Positions 53,706-64,000 of a stretch of DNA of 64,000 nt are shown here, one piece after another; the stretch's first letter is position 1, and each line of letters starts with the position of its first letter. The notes beneath the pieces were generated by a model. It made no database searches and had not been told where the DNA came from. It saw nothing but the letters and a program-made list of their open reading frames with translations. Origin of the DNA: Multifurca ochricompacta (lineage: Eukaryota; Basidiomycota; Agaricomycetes; Russulales; Russulaceae); assembly GCA_022496185.1 (NCBI GenBank), contig WTXG01000088.1, positions 81,215 to 145,214 on the forward strand, written 5' to 3'. The translations under genes were made by a program, and so were the position numbers.

Positions 53706-55901
53706 ATGAAGGAATCACCGCCTCTCAGCCCTCAGGAGACAGAGTCTGCTACCATATGTGACCTTGGCGGTATGTATCATCAACTCCATGAACGACTAAT
53801 TCTTCTTGACTTGATATCTTTCTTCCTGTAGGCCTACACGAAAACCAGCATGAGATCGCTTTGAAGTTCTGGTCGCGTTCTCTCAAGAAATCCGAGAATT
53901 ACGACAAGAAGCTTGTCGACACATGGAAAGGCGATGCAGATGGCATCTTGATTTTTGTCCGTGATAAACAAAACCCCATTTCTCTCTTCTCCACATCTCA
54001 CAACGAACGTCTAGACTGGTCTGTTTTCGTCTACAGTGGCCAGCTTCATCATAGAAAGCTACAAGACCCTTCAGCGGGATTCGGGAGATGCTACAGTGCA
54101 GCTCCTCACCCAGATCTCTGGTCAGCTCGCCGCCATTTCAAACGGCTCTGTCATCGCCACTCCGCCCCCTCTCCCGCAGTTTCGCGTTTCATCGCGGAGC
54201 GTCCGCGTCAATGCACTTTGGTTCCTGAGCTTGTGTTTGAGCCTAACCTGCGCGCTTGTGGCGACCCTGATGCAGCAGTGGTCCCGAAATTACTTGCAAA
54301 TGGCACAGGGGCATCGCTCCGATCCTGCCGCCCAAGCCCGCCTCCGAGCATTCGTATTTGACGGCGTGTCAAGGTTTCATATGTCTCACGCTTTGGGCTT
54401 GGTTCCATTGCTACTCCACGTCTCTGTTATCCTTTTCTTCCTTGGGATGATCGAATTTCTATTTCCGATCAATAACACCGTGACTTTCGTGGTCCTCGGC
54501 TTCATCATTGCTATGGCATGCACGTACCTCTTGCTCACCGTCCTTCCACTCTTCTGCCTCAACTTTCCCTATTCTACTCCTTTTTCACCACTTGTGTGGC
54601 GTCTCACATCCTTTCCGGCTAGGGCCTTGTCTAGCCTACACTGGCTAACCCTCACCCTCGCACGGTTTTGGACCACCTACAAATGGGACCTGAAACATTG
54701 GAAAGACGCTCGTGACGATACTCTCTTCAACGTCCCTTCGTTCTATCATCAATTTCGTATTGGCCTTAGGAAACGCCTAGCTGCTCAGGCCGTGCAAACT
54801 GATGCAAGCGTTCTCGGTAAACAACTGATACGGGAATTGGACACAACGGAGGACGTTGATGAGATAGAGGCTTTCTTCGAGGGCATACACGCTGCACTCA
54901 CTGTTGACGGAGCGTTCCGACCCGTCATGACGTATCTCGTCGAACACCAGATGCTCCTCTCCTTCCGATTCCAATGTCTCTTCGACAGCTGCGACATGTC
55001 CCTCCCCGAATCTATCCGACATCGCCGTGCTCTGGTTGGGGTACGGGCCGTCTGGGACGTCTTTTCCCTCAAACCGGAGGAGTACCCATTCCGTCTCCTA
55101 ATAGGCGCACCTTTCGAAAGCGCAAGCGCGAGATCCTGGTCGCTCGCAATGATGCCTCTGCTCTTCCATGAAGTGCGCACGGTAGCTGTGGCTGCACGAT
55201 GCATCCAAGCGATTGTAGCCTCCAATGCAGTAACCAAAGCCTCACCACCATCAGAAGACCCAGCAGATCTAGATGCCCTCTACGCACTCGTGAACCCACC
55301 ACCCGACCTCCAACAAGCCATGGCCATCAACGACGCAGACGCAGGAACGGACACCGATAGCCTCCGTGCGAACGGCGGCTTGATCGTCCTCATCAACCTA
55401 CTCGCAGATCTGGCCATCCCACTCGGCGCAGGTGATGCGCTCTCGGCTCAGATCGCGCAGATCGTGGGGGAGGTCGTACCCTGGTTGTTCCCACCTTGGG
55501 AACTCAGGGTGCGCGTCGTACCTGCTGTGCGTCAGGCGCTCGCCGATGCTTGTGCGGCTGTTTATGCGCTTGCGCTTGTGGATGGTCAACCTCCGCCTCC
55601 GCCGTTATCGCCGTCAAAGGCTGCTTGTAAACTACACTCTTGGGCTCAGACGCACTCTGCAAAAACAGAAACAGAAACAGAAACAGAAGCAGAAGCAGAC
55701 ACAGACACAGACACAGGAAAGGATAGGGGGACAGTAGCGGCGGCGACCGCAATCAAAACCAGTACCCACCAAGTCGCTTTCCCAGGCGCTGGTAGTCGAC
55801 TTGGTCCATTCGCCAAGCTGGTAGAAGAACTCCGCACACTTCTTGCTTTTGTCAGCGTATATGACGAACCGCCACCACCACTGCAACAGCAGCAAGAGTA
55901 G
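53706..55901 (+). CDS. DUF6535-type transmembrane protein
   Basis: Exons 53706-53769, 53832-53956 and 54015-55901, all phase-consistent, about 691 aa. The conserved N-terminal DUF6535 block reads KKLVDTWKGDADGILIF, then TGLFSSTVASFIIESYK, with hydrophobic segments around NALWFLSLCLSLTCALVATLM, LGLVPLLLHVSVILFFLGM and VTFVVLGFIIAMACTYLLL. These predict four membrane helices in the first third. The remainder is cytosolic-looking and helical. Near the C-terminus an imperfect ACAGAA minisatellite encodes a Thr/Glu/Asp repeat (TETETEAEADTDTD). DUF6535 proteins are abundant in Agaricomycetes and of unknown function. The 3' end of the gene lies in the left arm of the large inverted repeat and has a decayed mirror copy at about 62160-62680. 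Confidence 0.85.
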
Positions 55902-58640
55902 CACGATTTGTCTCCTCTCCGTGTGGTACATACTTTCTTAGTACGGTCCCGAATAGCATCTCAGCTCCCCCGTCGACACATAGGTAGCGCAAGCGCCGCG
56001 ACTTTCTCTCATTACACTTGATAATATTTTTCATTATCTACCGTCTCTACATGCTCTTACAACTTATGATAGAATACCCTGACCCTCTTAATACTACTAT
56101 GTTATCCAATTTTTGTGATAGGGTGAAGTGGTGAAGATGTTTGGGTTCTAAGTGCTGCTGTTGAGATGGGCCGGTAGCGAGCGGACAGCCAGGCTCCTGA
56201 GTGAACTCGATAGATAACTGATTCAGAGACAATTTCACATTCCATGCACAACATGTTTAAAAGGACTCAGTTTGTGAAGTGAGTGTTACTTTATCTTATC
56301 TTATCTTTACCATATTTAGCTAACATGTAGTAATTATTAGTTTTTCCATAATATACACATAAACTTATCCACTGCCTTTTACAGCCACAGCTGGCTCAAC
56401 ACGCCCTTTGTTTCCACTCTGTAATCAATCATCTTCACACCCAAGAAGCGGGTCCCCTTACATTCCTACGTACTGAACTTGTATCTTGTCCATGAAAGAC
56501 CACCTCAGCTCTCATCTCTGTCTCATTGCGTGCCTCAACCTTCGACAGTAGCAAACGGTCTCCCAAGCTTCAAGAGTTATTCGAAGTATCCGACGTATCA
56601 ACCCATTCAACATATTCGTCATTTTCGACGTTTGGACATAATCGACATACCCAATGCATATTGGCAACTATCGACAAGCCCTTCTCGTACATACACACAC
56701 ACACCCTCTTTTCTTCCATCTTCTGTGAAATCCTACTCCACATTGGACTCAGACGATCTCGCGTTCGTATTGTATAAAGGTGTGTGTATACACATCGTCC
56801 CCTCAAATAATTTCGACGTTGTACAACTTGGGGTAGCGTCAAGGCCCGGACTGGTTTACACACAATTGAAGGAGTGATTTAGTTTCGTTCCGAAGCTGTT
56901 CCCTTGACACACAGTGATGCCAAAATATCTGCTGGAGGTCGAGAGACTCTATTCCTGGTGCATCTACAGGTCTCGAGTCGAGGCAAAGAAGGAACGTTTA
57001 TTTATTTAATTTTCTCGAGGTGTTTTTTGCAGCCCATATTGATTGCACTAATAATTGTCAAGACCGGTTTCAATCGTGCTCACTTCAAAAACATCAACAC
57101 TTTCATCAGGCTACGCACCTGACTCCTTGGTGCATTACTTTACCATATGATGCTCACAACATTTTATCTGACAACAAACTTCCATTCGACGACACTTGGA
57201 CAACATACACTAAGTTGTAAATTCCTGACAAATCAAATTTGACCACGTCCGTCCTCACTTCCGAACCTGGTAGAGAGAAATGGTCCTCTCAGTAACATTC
57301 CTGGAAACTCACAAAAATACAAGGGGAAACTCACGGAAGAGGGATCAGCTTGATCGTAAGCGGTCCGTAAACTGTCCCGAATACCGTCGCTGACAAGTCC
57401 AAATAAATCCAACCAGCGGAATAATAGAACCTGGCATCTCCGTGCAAAATAGAGACGCCAAAAGTCACTTTCACTCCGTCTTGGAGATTTCCCTTGACCT
57501 GAGCCAACTGGAACGACCCAATGATCGGGACCTTGACAGAGAATGCAGCATCGATTTCGAGCGTGCTCTTGTCGACGTAGCCTTTCAGCTGAATCAAAGC
57601 CATTCAGGGGTCGTGTCACGATTCGGAAGAGTAAGAATACAACTGACAACCCAGGTAACTCCCCAGAGTGGGAGTTCGATGTCAAAGTCAATCCGGTCGC
57701 TATTGCCATCGGAGTATACAGGAGGACCGGCTATGGCGTAGACGTGGATGGTTTCGCCAGTGACCTCGTGCTCGTACGAGTTGTGATGGCCTACGAGCCA
57801 TTGCTTGAGACCTATAAATCGTCATGAGTAGATCAGAATTACAGGGATCGATTCGGCACACACCAATGTTGGAAGATTTGTCAAGGTCAGTAGGAGTGTG
57901 AGTGTGAGTGTGAGTGTAAGTCATGTTGAATTGGAATAGTACTCTGGAATTGTAAGAATGTGAAGTGGGATGGAGAACAATTCTCGGATCACCTACCACT
58001 GTATTTATACATTTCAGAATAGTATGTGTGTCTGCTAATACGTTCGAATTGGCAAGGAGTCGGATTCGTTTACGTGGTTAGATGGTCTCGGAATTGTTCC
58101 GGAAACTAGAACTAGTTGTGCATAACTTGCCTCTGGTGAAGACATCCTAGCCGTTGAAGGATAATGTTTCCGGTACCGGTCAACTAGGCCATGAGATCAA
58201 GTGACTGTACGGTGCGTCGATCCCATTCTGGTGCCTTAAATCAAAATTAAAAGATTATGTAGGCTGTGTTGTAAAATGGGCGATATGTCCGCAGTTTGAA
58301 AACGAGAAATTCCGGGTCATGAGAGGTCTCCGAGTGACATGTAAGAATGGTACCCCTGTGGTGATGCAGGGCCCGTTATTTCGATAACAATAAATAACTG
58401 AGAGTTGGCAGAAGTGACGCTTTCGACTGGTGAGAGAACTAGATTTCAGAGAAGCAGCAACGCAGCAGAGTGGTAGTGGATCATAGATCGAGGAGTGTCT
58501 CTGTCCTCTAAATTTTGGAGCGATTCTGAGAATTTCTCAATATTTGAAGAGTACTCGCAACATTAGCAAGGACTGCCAAGAACCAGGAACGAAGGACAAG
58601 CTTGAGACAGGCAGCGATCGGGGCGGCATGCGGGCGGAAC
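55650..58640. repeat. Large inverted repeat, left arm
   Basis: Mirror of about 58720-62700 (minus inserts). Inner 300 bp (about 58270-58575) differ from the right arm at a single position seen by eye. Outer parts are clearly more diverged and carry indels. Confidence 0.9.
57233..57924 (-). CDS. Unrecognised four-exon gene in left arm (intact)
   Basis: Exons 57924-57864, 57811-57651, 57588-57335 and 57266-57233, with phase-consistent GT-AG introns of 52-68 nt, giving 169 aa. It starts with a His/Thr tandem (MTYTHTHTHTPTD). The core alternates polar and hydrophobic residues (ETIHVYAIAGPPVYSD, RIDFDIELPLWGVTW, FYYSAGWIYLDLSATVFG), suggesting an all-beta fold. No signal peptide is present. It ends early at TGA (57233-57235) compared with the right-arm copy, which reads on (GQFDLSGIYNLVYVVQVSSNG) because one A fewer keeps another frame. 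I do not recognise the family. Confidence 0.7.
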
Positions 58641-59456
58641 CCAAGTAAGAACAGGAGCGTGAACCACCACCACCGCCACTCTTACACCCGAGTTTGTGTT
58701 ATGTAAGCAGGTATAGGTGGCGTTCCGCACACCGCCCCGACTGTCTCATGTCATTTATACGACGTTCAATGCCATACATTCAGTCCTTCGTTCCTGGTTC
58801 TTGGTCAGTCCTTGCTAATGTTGCGAGTACTCTTCAAATATTGAGAAATTCTCAGAATCGCTCCAAAATTTAGAGGACAGAGACACTCCTCGATCTATGA
58901 TCCACTACCACTCTGCTGCGTTGCTGCTTCTCTGAAATCTAGTTCTCTCACCAGTCGAAAGCGTCACTTCTGCCAACTCTCAGTTATTTATTGTTATAGA
59001 AATAACGGGCCCTGCATCACCACAGGGGTACCATTCTTACATGTCACTCGGAGACCTCTCATGACCCGGAATTTCTCGTTTTCAAACTGCGGACATATCG
59101 CCCATTTACAACACAGCCTACATAATCTTTTAATTTTGATTTAAGGCACCAGAATGGGATCGACGCACCGTACAGTCACTTGATCTCATGGCCTAGTTGA
59201 CCGGTACCGGAAACATTATCCTTCAACGGCTAGGATGTCTTCACCAGAGGCAAGTTATGCGCAACTAGTTCTAGTTTCCGGAACAATTCCGAGACCATCT
59301 AACCACGTAAACGAATCCGACTCCTTGCCAATTCGAACGTATTAGCAGACACACATGCTATTCTGAAATGTATAAATACAGTGGTAGGTGATCCAGAGAA
59401 TTATTCTCCATCCCACTTCACATTCTTACAATTCCAGAGTACTATTCCAATTCAAT

Positions 59457-60240
59457 ATGACTTACACTCACGCTCACACTCACACTCCTACTGACCTTGA
59501 CAAATCTTCCAACATTGGTGCGTGCCGAATCGATCCCTGTAATTCTGATTTACTCATGAAGATTTATAGGTCTCAAGCAATGGCTCGTAGGCCATCACAA
59601 CTCGTACGAGCACGAAGTCACAGGCGAAACCATTCACGTCTACGCCATAGCCGGTCCTCCTGTATACTCCGACGGCGATAGCGACCGGATTGACTTTGAC
59701 ATCGAACTCCCACTCTGGGGAGTTACCTGGGTTGTCAGTCATATTCTTACTCTTCCGAATTGTTGACGCGACCCACTGATTGGCTTTGATTTCAGCTGAA
59801 AGGCTACGTCATCAAGAGCACGCTCGCAATCGATGCCGCATTCTCTGTCAAGGTCCCGATCATTGGGTCGTTCCAGTTGGCTCAGGTCAAGGGAAATCTC
59901 CAAGACGGAGTAAAGTGACTTTCGGCGTCTCATTTTGCATGGAGATGCCAGGTTCTATTATTCCGCTGGTTGGATTTATGTGGACTTGTCAGCGACGGTA
60001 TTCGGGACAGTTTACGGACCGCTTACGATCAAGCTGATCCCTCTTCCGTGAGTTTCCCTTGTATTTTTGTGAGTTTCGAGGAATGTTACTGAGAGGACGA
60101 ATTTCTTTACCAGGTTCGGAAGTGAGGACGGACGTGGTCAATTTGATTTGTCGGGAATTTACAACTTAGTGTATGTTGTCCAAGTGTCATCGAATGGAAG
60201 TTTGTTGTCAGATAAAATGTTGTGCGAGTTCAAATGGGCA
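59457..60240 (+). pseudogene. Right-arm copy of the unrecognised gene, frameshifted
   Basis: Same exon-intron layout as the left-arm gene. Two single-base losses relative to it (near 59911 and 59931) break exon 3. The last exon remains open longer (FDLSGIYNLVYVV, ending at a TAA near 60242) than in the left copy. Each copy has a different defect or end, so which C-terminus is ancestral is unclear. Confidence 0.7.
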
Positions 60241-61055
60241 TAAATGGTAAAGCAATGCACAGGTGCGTGACCGATGAAAAGTGTTGATGTTTTGATGTGA
60301 ACACGATTGAAACCTGCCTGACAATTATTAGTGCAATCAATATGAACTGCAAAAAACACCTCGAGAAAATTAAAAAATAAACGTTCCCTCTTGCCTCAAC
60401 TCGAGACTTGTAGATGCACAAGGAACAGAATTTCTCGATCTCCAGCAGATATTTTGGCATCCCTGTGTGTCAAGGATGGCTCGGGAACGAAACTAGATCA
60501 CTCCTTCAATTGTGTGTAAACCAGTCTGGGCCTTGACGCTACCCCAAGTTGTACAACGTCGAAATTATTGAGGGGCCGACGTGTATACACACGCCTTTAT
60601 ACATTACGAACGTGAGATCGTCTGACTCCAACGTGGAGTAGGATTACACAGAAGATGAAGAAAGAGGGTGTGTGTACGAGAAGGCTGTCGATAGTGCCGA
60701 TATGCATCGGGTAAGTCGAGGCACGCAATGAGACAGAGATGAGAGCTGAGGTGGTCTTTCGTGGACAAGATACAGTTCAAGTATGCAGGAATGTGAGGGG
60801 ACCGCTTCTCGGGTGTGAAGATCAACAAGAGACTGGTTTGTGACAACCTTCGACGATTGATTAGTACAGAGTGGAAAAAAGGGCGTGTTGAGCCAGCTGT
60901 GGCTGTAAAAGGCAGCTGATTAAGTTTGGTCAAACTATATAATGTTATGGATAAGCTAAGCTATTAATTACTACGTGTTAGCTAAACATGGTAAAGATAA
61001 GATAAGATAAAGTAACATTCAGTAGCCTGGCTGTCCGCTCGCTACCGGCCTGTCT

Positions 61056-61897
61056 GGCTCACCCACCTCTCCCCCACCGCTGACATCCCTAAGTAGTAAT
61101 CTTCTCACACGATTGTTTTGTAATAATATTTATTTTAAAAAGGAAGTTATCTTTGTCAACAAAATTCATTACAATTCAAAGTTATGTGACATGTAGACAA
61201 CGCTTTCAACCTATAGTGAAAGACCGGCTCTGCTCATGCAACAACCTCACCCCCTCACCTTCATCCAGGACACGCGGGCCTTCACAAGGCCTCCTCAGGT
61301 GAGACGACCTTGCGAGCTGGATTAAGTCTGAGTTGGTGACATTGGGTAGTATGGGTAAGCTCACCTTTCTTCTCCAACACACAGGCTCTCTTCCCCTCTC
61401 CACTCTCTATCACACACTGTTTTTCTTGTTTCCCTCTACCAAGAGGTTTCACACATGGTGGTTCCACCCTTCTCTCATGTTCACAACAGTAATTACTATG
61501 TAGTGGTTAGTAGCTGTGTGATTTGGGCAAGGCCCTGAAGGGCGAATAATTGATTTCAAAAATAAAAACAACTAATAGTGAAAATGCTTAACATCCTCCC
61601 TCCTCCTGTCTTGCAATGGACAATACACTCTGCTACAAATTCTCTACTGCTCTAGACCCACACGCTCTGATGAGAACACATGATACACATTGAAAGTTAT
61701 AAAATAGCTAGACATAGAGTAGCGAGAACGCGCGAGGACACCAAAGATCTTATCTAATCCTTAATGATCTTATTCCAACTGATTCGTAATGATATTTTGT
61801 TGATAACTTCCCTTTTTAAAATATATTATTACAAATCACAGTCGTGTGAAAGATTACCACTTTAGGGATGTCAGCGGTGGGGAGAGTAAGATGACTT
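61056..61897. mobile_element. Non-autonomous TIR element (Mutator-like size of target duplication)
   Basis: 842 bp with imperfect inverted ends of about 130 bp (core CACCGCTGACATCCCTAA). GGCCTGTCT occurs at 61047-61055 and 61898-61906, a 9-bp duplication. The left arm of the inverted repeat lacks the element, giving the empty site. A LINE stub is nested inside. Confidence 0.82.
61222..61574 (+). mobile_element. LINE 3' stub nested in the TIR element
   Basis: Ends TTGGGCAAGGCCCTGAAGGGC, AATAATTGATTTC and an A-rich tail. ATAGTGAAA at 61213-61221 and 61575-61583 is the likely target duplication. Confidence 0.75.
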
Positions 61898-62700
61898 GGC
61901 CTGTCTCAACAACAGGTTGTCATGCGTCATGAACCGCTTTCTTTTTTCTCCTTTCATCTTCACTCCATGAAGCGGGTCTCTCTGCGCTAAGAATCCAAAC
62001 ATCTTCACCACTTCACCATATAACATAAATTGGGTAACAAGGTATTAAGATCAGGGTATTCTATCACAAGTTGTAAGAGCATGTAGAAACAGCAGATAAC
62101 GAAAAATTTTATCAAGTGAAATGAGAGGAAGTCACGGCGCTTGCGCTGCTATGTGTCGACGGGGAGCTGAGATGCTATTCGGGACCATAAGAACTATGTA
62201 CCACACGGAGAGGAGACAAATCGTGCTACTCTTGCTGCTGTTGCAGTGGTGGTGGTGTGGAAATGCAGCCTGAGGTAGAAAGATAATCTGGTCAAAACAA
62301 CAACTTTTTTAGATACAGAAATATTGTCTTTAAATACTGTAAGGACTGTGCTGTGCTGTGATCATGAGGATTGTACTTAATCATAATAAACGAGTGTGAG
62401 TATCATCCTGCACTGCCAACACGGTCACCTCTGATCCGGTCGGCTACTCTGATCCGTTACCGGCTCAACAGGTGGTGGTTCGTCGTACATACTGACAAAA
62501 ACAAGGAGCCTGAGTGTGCGGAGTTCTTCTACGAGCTTGGCGAAATGAATGGAAATCTACACGCGCCTGGGAGAGCGATTTTGGTGAGTACTGGTATTGA
62601 TTGCGGTTGCCGCCACCGCCGCCGCTACTGTCCCGCTATCCCTTCCTGTTTCTGTCACTGTCTGAACAAGCGCATACTTCGTTCATCGAGAAACACTTAC

Positions 62701-62949
62701 CAACTGCAAGTTTTCGTTTGGGTGCCACTAACTATCCAGGGACACAAGACGAAGACGGTTTCACGTCGTCCTCCTCCGGATTTTCATAGACTCGTGCACG
62801 GGGGAGGAGATGTTCTCTCTCGATAAGACGGAACGTTATTGCGCTCGCCATGTTCGATGCGTTCCCGCGATGGGATGTTTATCTCCTTCCGCAAGGGTTC
62901 ATGCCATGTCTGGCGACGCGAGCCGCACCTCCAATCCTGACATCGACAC
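62701..62949. other. No gene seen
   Basis: Sequence between the inverted repeat and repeat R1; short frames only. Confidence 0.3.
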
Positions 62950-63505
62950 TGTAAGGATGGTCGGGCGTTGAGCATGAAACAGCCAGCTATCGCCTCTCCT
63001 GAATTAGAGCACTTATGATCTAGTTCTGTATATCTTTCATTTGCATTCCGGGCCGTATGCCCGTCCATTTCTTATACCAGTTTCATACCTCCCCGTCTTA
63101 ATTGCCAGGTTTTCACCTCTCCGTCTATCATCTCGCCTTTATTGCCTGGCTTCATCTAACTTGACTTCTTTCAACCCTAATTCACCCTCTTTCTGCTTTA
63201 ACTAGGTCTCTGCAAGTATTTAAAGGATACAATGCTTGTAGTAGACCAGCCAGTGAGCCACTAGAAGCAGAAATCAAACGGCATTTCTCTCTCTTTATCT
63301 TTCTTTTTGTGTGCTAAAGACTTCTTGACGACATCGAGCGCAAAGGTCAAACGGAACCAACAAGCAGCGATTTCCTTGAATTCAAGCACAATACGTTTAC
63401 ATTCGATCTAGTTATCTCGAAAGGGCGCGCTTTCTTCTCTTTCTCTTCTCTCTCACCATCCAAGGAATACTTTGCCTCGCACTCACTGCGGATTGGATCC
63501 GTACA
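62950..63505 (-). repeat. Solo-LTR-like repeat R1, full copy, minus strand
   Basis: 556 bp. The reverse complement runs from TGTACGGATCC to ATCCTTACA, collinear with 47474-48119. No target duplication was found. Confidence 0.7.
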
Positions 63506-64000
63506 ATGCAAGGGAGATGGGGAGAAGGAGATAACTGAGACTTCGGTCTTGGGTTGTCATGGTTGAACTTGCGAATACGCCCTCGCTGATTCCGTTTGAC
63601 CTTGCTTGTTGTTCGTCAGGAACTTGCTTAGCACACAGTGGAGAAGTGGAGAACAAAGGGCAAGTAGTTGAACGCAGGAAGGCAGGACGAACGAGAACAG
63701 GCGGACTCGGAGACAAAGGGTTTCGGGCCCAGAACTCGAGAATTCCTTACAGTATAGCATCGAGCTTCGCCTGTAAGAGGGTCAGGATTGTGAGCTTTCC
63801 AGTCGTGGTCGTGATGAGGGAACAGAGAACAGGAAGTTGGAGTGACGTGCCACGTACCAAGTGTGGCCACGCAAGAAATGAGTGGAAGTCGCAAAAATGA
63901 CTGGCCTTTCGGAATGGCCTTTCATTTACGATCCCCTCGATGCTATTCTGGTTCTGGTTATCTCTCCGACTGTGACGATCTAGCTGAATACCAACTCAGA
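63506..64000. other. No gene supported; partly R1-like
   Basis: Around 63567-63640 (TTGCGAATACGC, TTCCGTTTGACCTTG, CTTAGCACACA) the sequence resembles the R1 interior again, in the opposite orientation to the neighbouring copy. The rest shows no motif. Confidence 0.35.

Larger units (their letters stand above)
58720..62700. repeat. Large inverted repeat, right arm
   Basis: Reverse complement of the left arm, interrupted by the TIR element at 61056-61897 (which itself carries a LINE stub), by about 170 bp near 62290-62460 and by small deletions. The outer end repeats the C-terminal coding part of the DUF6535 gene. Confidence 0.88.

Noticed and set aside
1..64000. CRISPR arrays, bacterial operons or ribosome binding sites
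   Set aside because: No regularly spaced direct repeats; the spliced genes and transposons are eukaryotic.

Overview
This window is nuclear DNA from a filamentous basidiomycete. Genes carry several short GT-AG introns (about 50-90 nt). Recognisable families include a GLO3-type ArfGAP, an EB1/Mal3 protein, a secreted RNase T2, an HNH_2 protein and a DUF6535 membrane protein. Tf1/sushi-type Gypsy elements with a chromodomain are also present. Together this suggests an Agaricomycete, plausibly of the Rhizoctonia/Ceratobasidium group; the lineage is an inference, not a proof.

Layout. (1) 196-1479 (-): alpha/beta hydrolase with one frame break. (2) 1545-17200 (+): an almost full-length LINE with a 16-bp target duplication, inserted about 65 bp upstream of the hydrolase start. 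A solo LTR (1966-2541) sits inside its ORF1 and a complete Ty3/Gypsy element (9663-17108) inside its 3' UTR. All three insertions have perfect target-site duplications. (3) 17.2-29.3 kb: repeat-rich DNA holding a broken RNase T2 gene (20195-22649), a hypothetical gene, an HNH_2 pseudogene, LINE 3' stubs and a hairpin element. (4) 29280-30851 (-): an F-box-like gene and tRNA-Thr(CGT). (5) 31037-42541: GLO3 and MAL3 bound a head-to-tail tandem duplication. Its junction (36225/36226) fuses a MAL3 promoter and exon 1 copy to the 3' half of GLO3. The small proline-rich gene between them is therefore present twice. (6) 42883-44171: 2H phosphoesterase (AKAP7/ASCC1-like). (7) 45-51 kb: two further members of the small proline-rich family. 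(8) 53706-55901: DUF6535 membrane protein, followed by a large inverted repeat (about 55.65-62.7 kb) carrying an unrecognised four-exon gene in one arm and a frameshifted copy in the other. (9) 62.9-64 kb: solo LTR and repeat-like DNA.

The most interesting points are in the Gypsy element. It has an intact extra 396-codon ORF with four tandem Cys/His clusters between a shattered gag-pol and the 3' LTR, LTRs that differ at only 2 of 587 positions, and an 11-nt self-priming primer-binding site. The other strong points are the GLO3/MAL3 duplication, the 7-kb inverted repeat whose identity rises towards its centre, and the four-member small-protein family.
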